Source: Dioscorea cayenensis subsp. rotundata (Eukaryota > Streptophyta > Magnoliopsida > Dioscoreales > Dioscoreaceae). Taken from it: 64,000 nucleotides of DNA. The notes under the pieces are model-generated. The model was given only the letters and a program-made list of their open reading frames with translations, made no database searches and was not told the origin of the DNA. Below are positions 61,580-64,000 of this stretch, piece by piece. Numbering within the stretch: position 1 is the first letter of the stretch; each line of letters opens with the position of its first letter. The DNA lies in contig NC_052478.1 in NCBI RefSeq assembly GCF_009730915.1, forward strand, positions 21,928,387 through 21,992,386, given 5' to 3'. The position numbers and the translations under genes are program-made.

Positions 61580-61830
61580 CTTATTAATTATTTAAGCTTG
61601 GTCTCGTGAGCGTTGGAGTAAATGTGGGACCCACACTCCAAAATCCGATTTCGTCCAGCCACAAGAAATGGACACGTGGTTGCACTCCGACCGCGAGTTT
61701 GTCCGACAACCCGGTGATCGGACGCACTCGGAACGCGATTGTCCCATCTTGCCGTTCATCATGCCTCGAGATCAATGTTTTAGAAAGAGTGTCCAACTTA
61801 GCTTGATCCTCATCAAATATAACTCCCAAA
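61580..61830. other. Unassigned GC-richer island
   Basis: A 250-bp block with much higher GC and several CG dinucleotides, in AT-rich DNA. On the minus strand it is open for about 80 codons, but I recognise no family. It contains GACACGTGG, a G-box (CACGTG) motif bound by bHLH and bZIP factors. Could be an old transposon piece or a regulatory island. Confidence 0.35.
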
Positions 61831-62554
61831 AGTCCAACTCAATTATCTATAACTTATTATTATCATTATTAAAATTAAAGATGAAAGCATCCCAGATTCA
61901 TACAAATCAATCCATTGCAGAAGACTAACAATGTTTTAGTTTATTAACACCAAAACGACTTTTATGAGTGGACAAAGAATAAAAGCCGAATTTTTTTTAC
62001 TGTGAGAACGTGTGGTATAATTAAAATGTCCGAGCAAAACCATATGGTTTGTTTTAAAAATAAAAAATGAAAAAAAAATAAAATAAAATCCATTGCAACA
62101 GTGAAGCAGGAAGCTCTGCTCAGTGCTCACCTAAGTTTGATCATTTCACACTGCATTAATCATAGAAACCAACAAACCAATAAAACACCCGCACTGCAGC
62201 AAATCATGAATCAATAGAAAGCAAAAAGGTTGAAAGAGTATTTCCACCAACACATGGTCCGGATATGCATATGCATGATTTTTTATTTCTAAGCAACAAA
62301 GGAAAAGGATGGCAATTGTTATCTGTTCATTTGCTCCATTACAAAAATACTTAAAGGTTATGATAAACAGTAAACTAATTGGATTCCAAAGAAGAAGTTA
62401 AAGTTTATCTATATATATATATATATATTTCTTTTTTTTTTCTTTTTCTTACAAGCAAAGCTAAAAGAAAGACTCAACCAAATTATGCATGGCAGGAATA
62501 TCACAATTGAGGAAACAAAGATGAAAACTTTTGTCATAAGAGCCATAATTCATC
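61831..62554. other. AT-rich spacer
   Basis: No gene seen. Holds a (TA)n tract near 62410-62429 and probably the 3' UTR of the gene at the right edge. Confidence 0.5.
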
Positions 62555-62947
62555 TCAAATTAAGCACAACATATCACATGGCATGAGGTGTCCATGTTGC
62601 AAAAGAGCTGGTGGAAGTCGCTGTAAGTACATTAATCTTATTTGCATATTTGCCAAGCATTAACAGGATATAAAGAACACATAGACGAAACAAAAGAATG
62701 CAAAACATAAACTTTCATAAAGAAGTGGAAACATCTAGGAGTAGAGAAAAGCATCAAATGATATAGTTTGAGCATACCCAATAATCTACACATGGCACCA
62801 TGTGAAACAGAACTGATGGACAATAAAAGCTATCCAGTCATCACTGAACATGTATTACCATTGTTCTCACCTGTACGCAAGACCGCAGCCACTGATCAGA
62901 TAACATTGTATATAAGAAATACCATGAGACTCCGGCGATGAAAGAAC
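62555..62947 (-). CDS. 3' end of an unidentified membrane-protein gene (partial)
   Basis: Two 3' exons are supported on the minus strand: 62871-62947, flanked by ATGCAG and GTGAGA, coding SFIAGVSWYFLYTMLSDQWL then RSCVQ; and 62555-62620, after TTACAG, coding RLPPALLQHGHLMPCDMLCL and ending in TGA. The first exon's text is a membrane-type helix. Earlier exons should lie to the right; a donor-like GAAG|GTGAATC at about 63990 suggests one runs off the window edge. Family not recognised. The last exon's frame is the least certain part. Confidence 0.5.
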
Positions 62948-64000
62948 CTGCATCGTGTACATTGGAGAAAGAATGCATCAAGTTTCATATATAGTTCACT
63001 ACCCTGTTGAGCAGTGACATTTCAATTGAGTAACTCATAGAAATGATTGAACTAAAAACTTTCATCAGTCTTTCCATTCTATAGAATTTTTTCTGTTGTC
63101 ACAAAGGCAGAATCATTAAGAAAGAGACCTGTGCATTTCTGAACAATTAAAAAAACTAATGGCAAGAAGGTTTACAAATAATAAGCTCCAATATCAATTA
63201 TCTGAGAACTAGTAACAAGAACTCTACACAGCGAAGCAAAGGATTTGACCCTCTGGCCAGAGTTTCCACTGGGTAAAATAATAAGAATGGATCAGACTCC
63301 TGAAAAATGGTTGAAGACATTGACTCCCCATACATGACATTAGTAATTCGTCCTTCTTAACAATGGCTAATGTTCATTGAAGGGTAATGTGGACAGGGTC
63401 TTGATTGCATTTCGTTTCTCACCATCAAAGTCCAAAACATATGCAATTTGCCCAACAAGTTATTCACTGTTTGCAGTTTGTTGACTGCATTACCAATGAA
63501 GGGAGAAAGTATGTAAACCAGTACAGACAGTACCCCCTTTGCTGGCCAATAATGCCCCTATGTATCATTGCTACACACATTGAATTTGAGTTCAGTTATA
63601 TCACTTAACTCCTCTCTTATCACTAGAGCAAATTGCTATCTCGATAATGGGGCCTAAGGCATCTAGCAAGAAGAATCATCCCTTTACCTTGTAGGAGTTT
63701 TTTCAGTTTGTTCCTTCTTTTCTCCCATATAACAACCTTAAGAAAAATCAACAGAAAGGATCCAGAGGAATGTTTTTCTAAGTTACGTGGATTAATAAAG
63801 TTCAATAGACTACACATACATGTGAATGAAGTGATATAATGAAATTCTCCTGCAAAATCATTATGCATTAACAGCCCAGAATGCAAATGTACAATTAAAA
63901 TAAGAAGAAATATAAGTACAGGAATATGCAATGTTCAAATCAACCAATAAAGACAGATTATGTGTTATGGCTACCATAAAGATTCACCTTCCAAGGAGAA
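62948..64000. other. Probable intron of the right-edge gene
   Basis: Roughly 1 kb with no coding segment I can support apart from a possible exon end touching 63988-64000. Composition is that of a plant intron. Confidence 0.4.

Noticed and set aside
1-64000. CRISPR arrays, operons or virus-derived elements
   Set aside because: Regular spaced repeats, polycistronic layout and LTR or capsid-type signals were looked for by eye and not found.

Overview
The window is nuclear DNA from a flowering plant. Genes are split by short introns, U2 snRNA and tRNA genes carry plant-type signals, and long AT-rich spacers hold (TA)n and other microsatellites. The gene content fits a monocot of low GC, probably not a grass: a FRUITFULL-clade MADS gene ending in LPPWML, a two-pore K+ channel and a phytochrome C lie within 44 kb, recalling the VRN1/MADS14 - TPKa - PHYC neighbourhood of cereals. 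Species is not determined. Exon models were read by eye from splice signals and family knowledge; nearly all models sum to a whole number of codons, which supports them.

Left part (1-12.1 kb): UDP-arabinopyranose mutase (+), with an apparent frame break in exon 1 and a SINE-like insert in intron 1; a 14-exon FY-rich/WD40 nuclear protein (-); tRNA-Asp; a BIG GRAIN 1-like gene (-). A gene-poor AT-rich stretch follows (12.1-16.9 kb) with a LINE-like tail, a foldback element and a SINE.

Middle (16.9-34.3 kb): AP1/FUL MADS gene, DsbA/GST-kappa-like thiol oxidoreductase, a small lysine-rich membrane protein with a duplicated 3' end, a cytochrome P450 remnant, GAUT11-type galacturonosyltransferase, an Ole e 1/proline-rich wall protein, an ACT-repeat (ACR) protein, a complete U2 snRNA gene with its upstream sequence element, and an NF-YB subunit.

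Right part (35.4-64 kb): DEK chromatin protein (-), two small genes (a DUF7722-like protein and a DUF4408/DUF761-like membrane protein), a TPK channel, a small membrane protein (-), a MAP70 microtubule protein (+), PHYC (-), and at the right edge the 3' end of an unidentified membrane-protein gene (-).

I see no operon-like or novel defence-type system. The most notable observation is the conserved flowering-time neighbourhood (FUL-like MADS + TPK + PHYC). Secondary points are two probable GC-AG introns, a foldback element made of four related ~50-bp units, diverged tandem repeats inside a DEK intron, and microsatellite-built protein ends.
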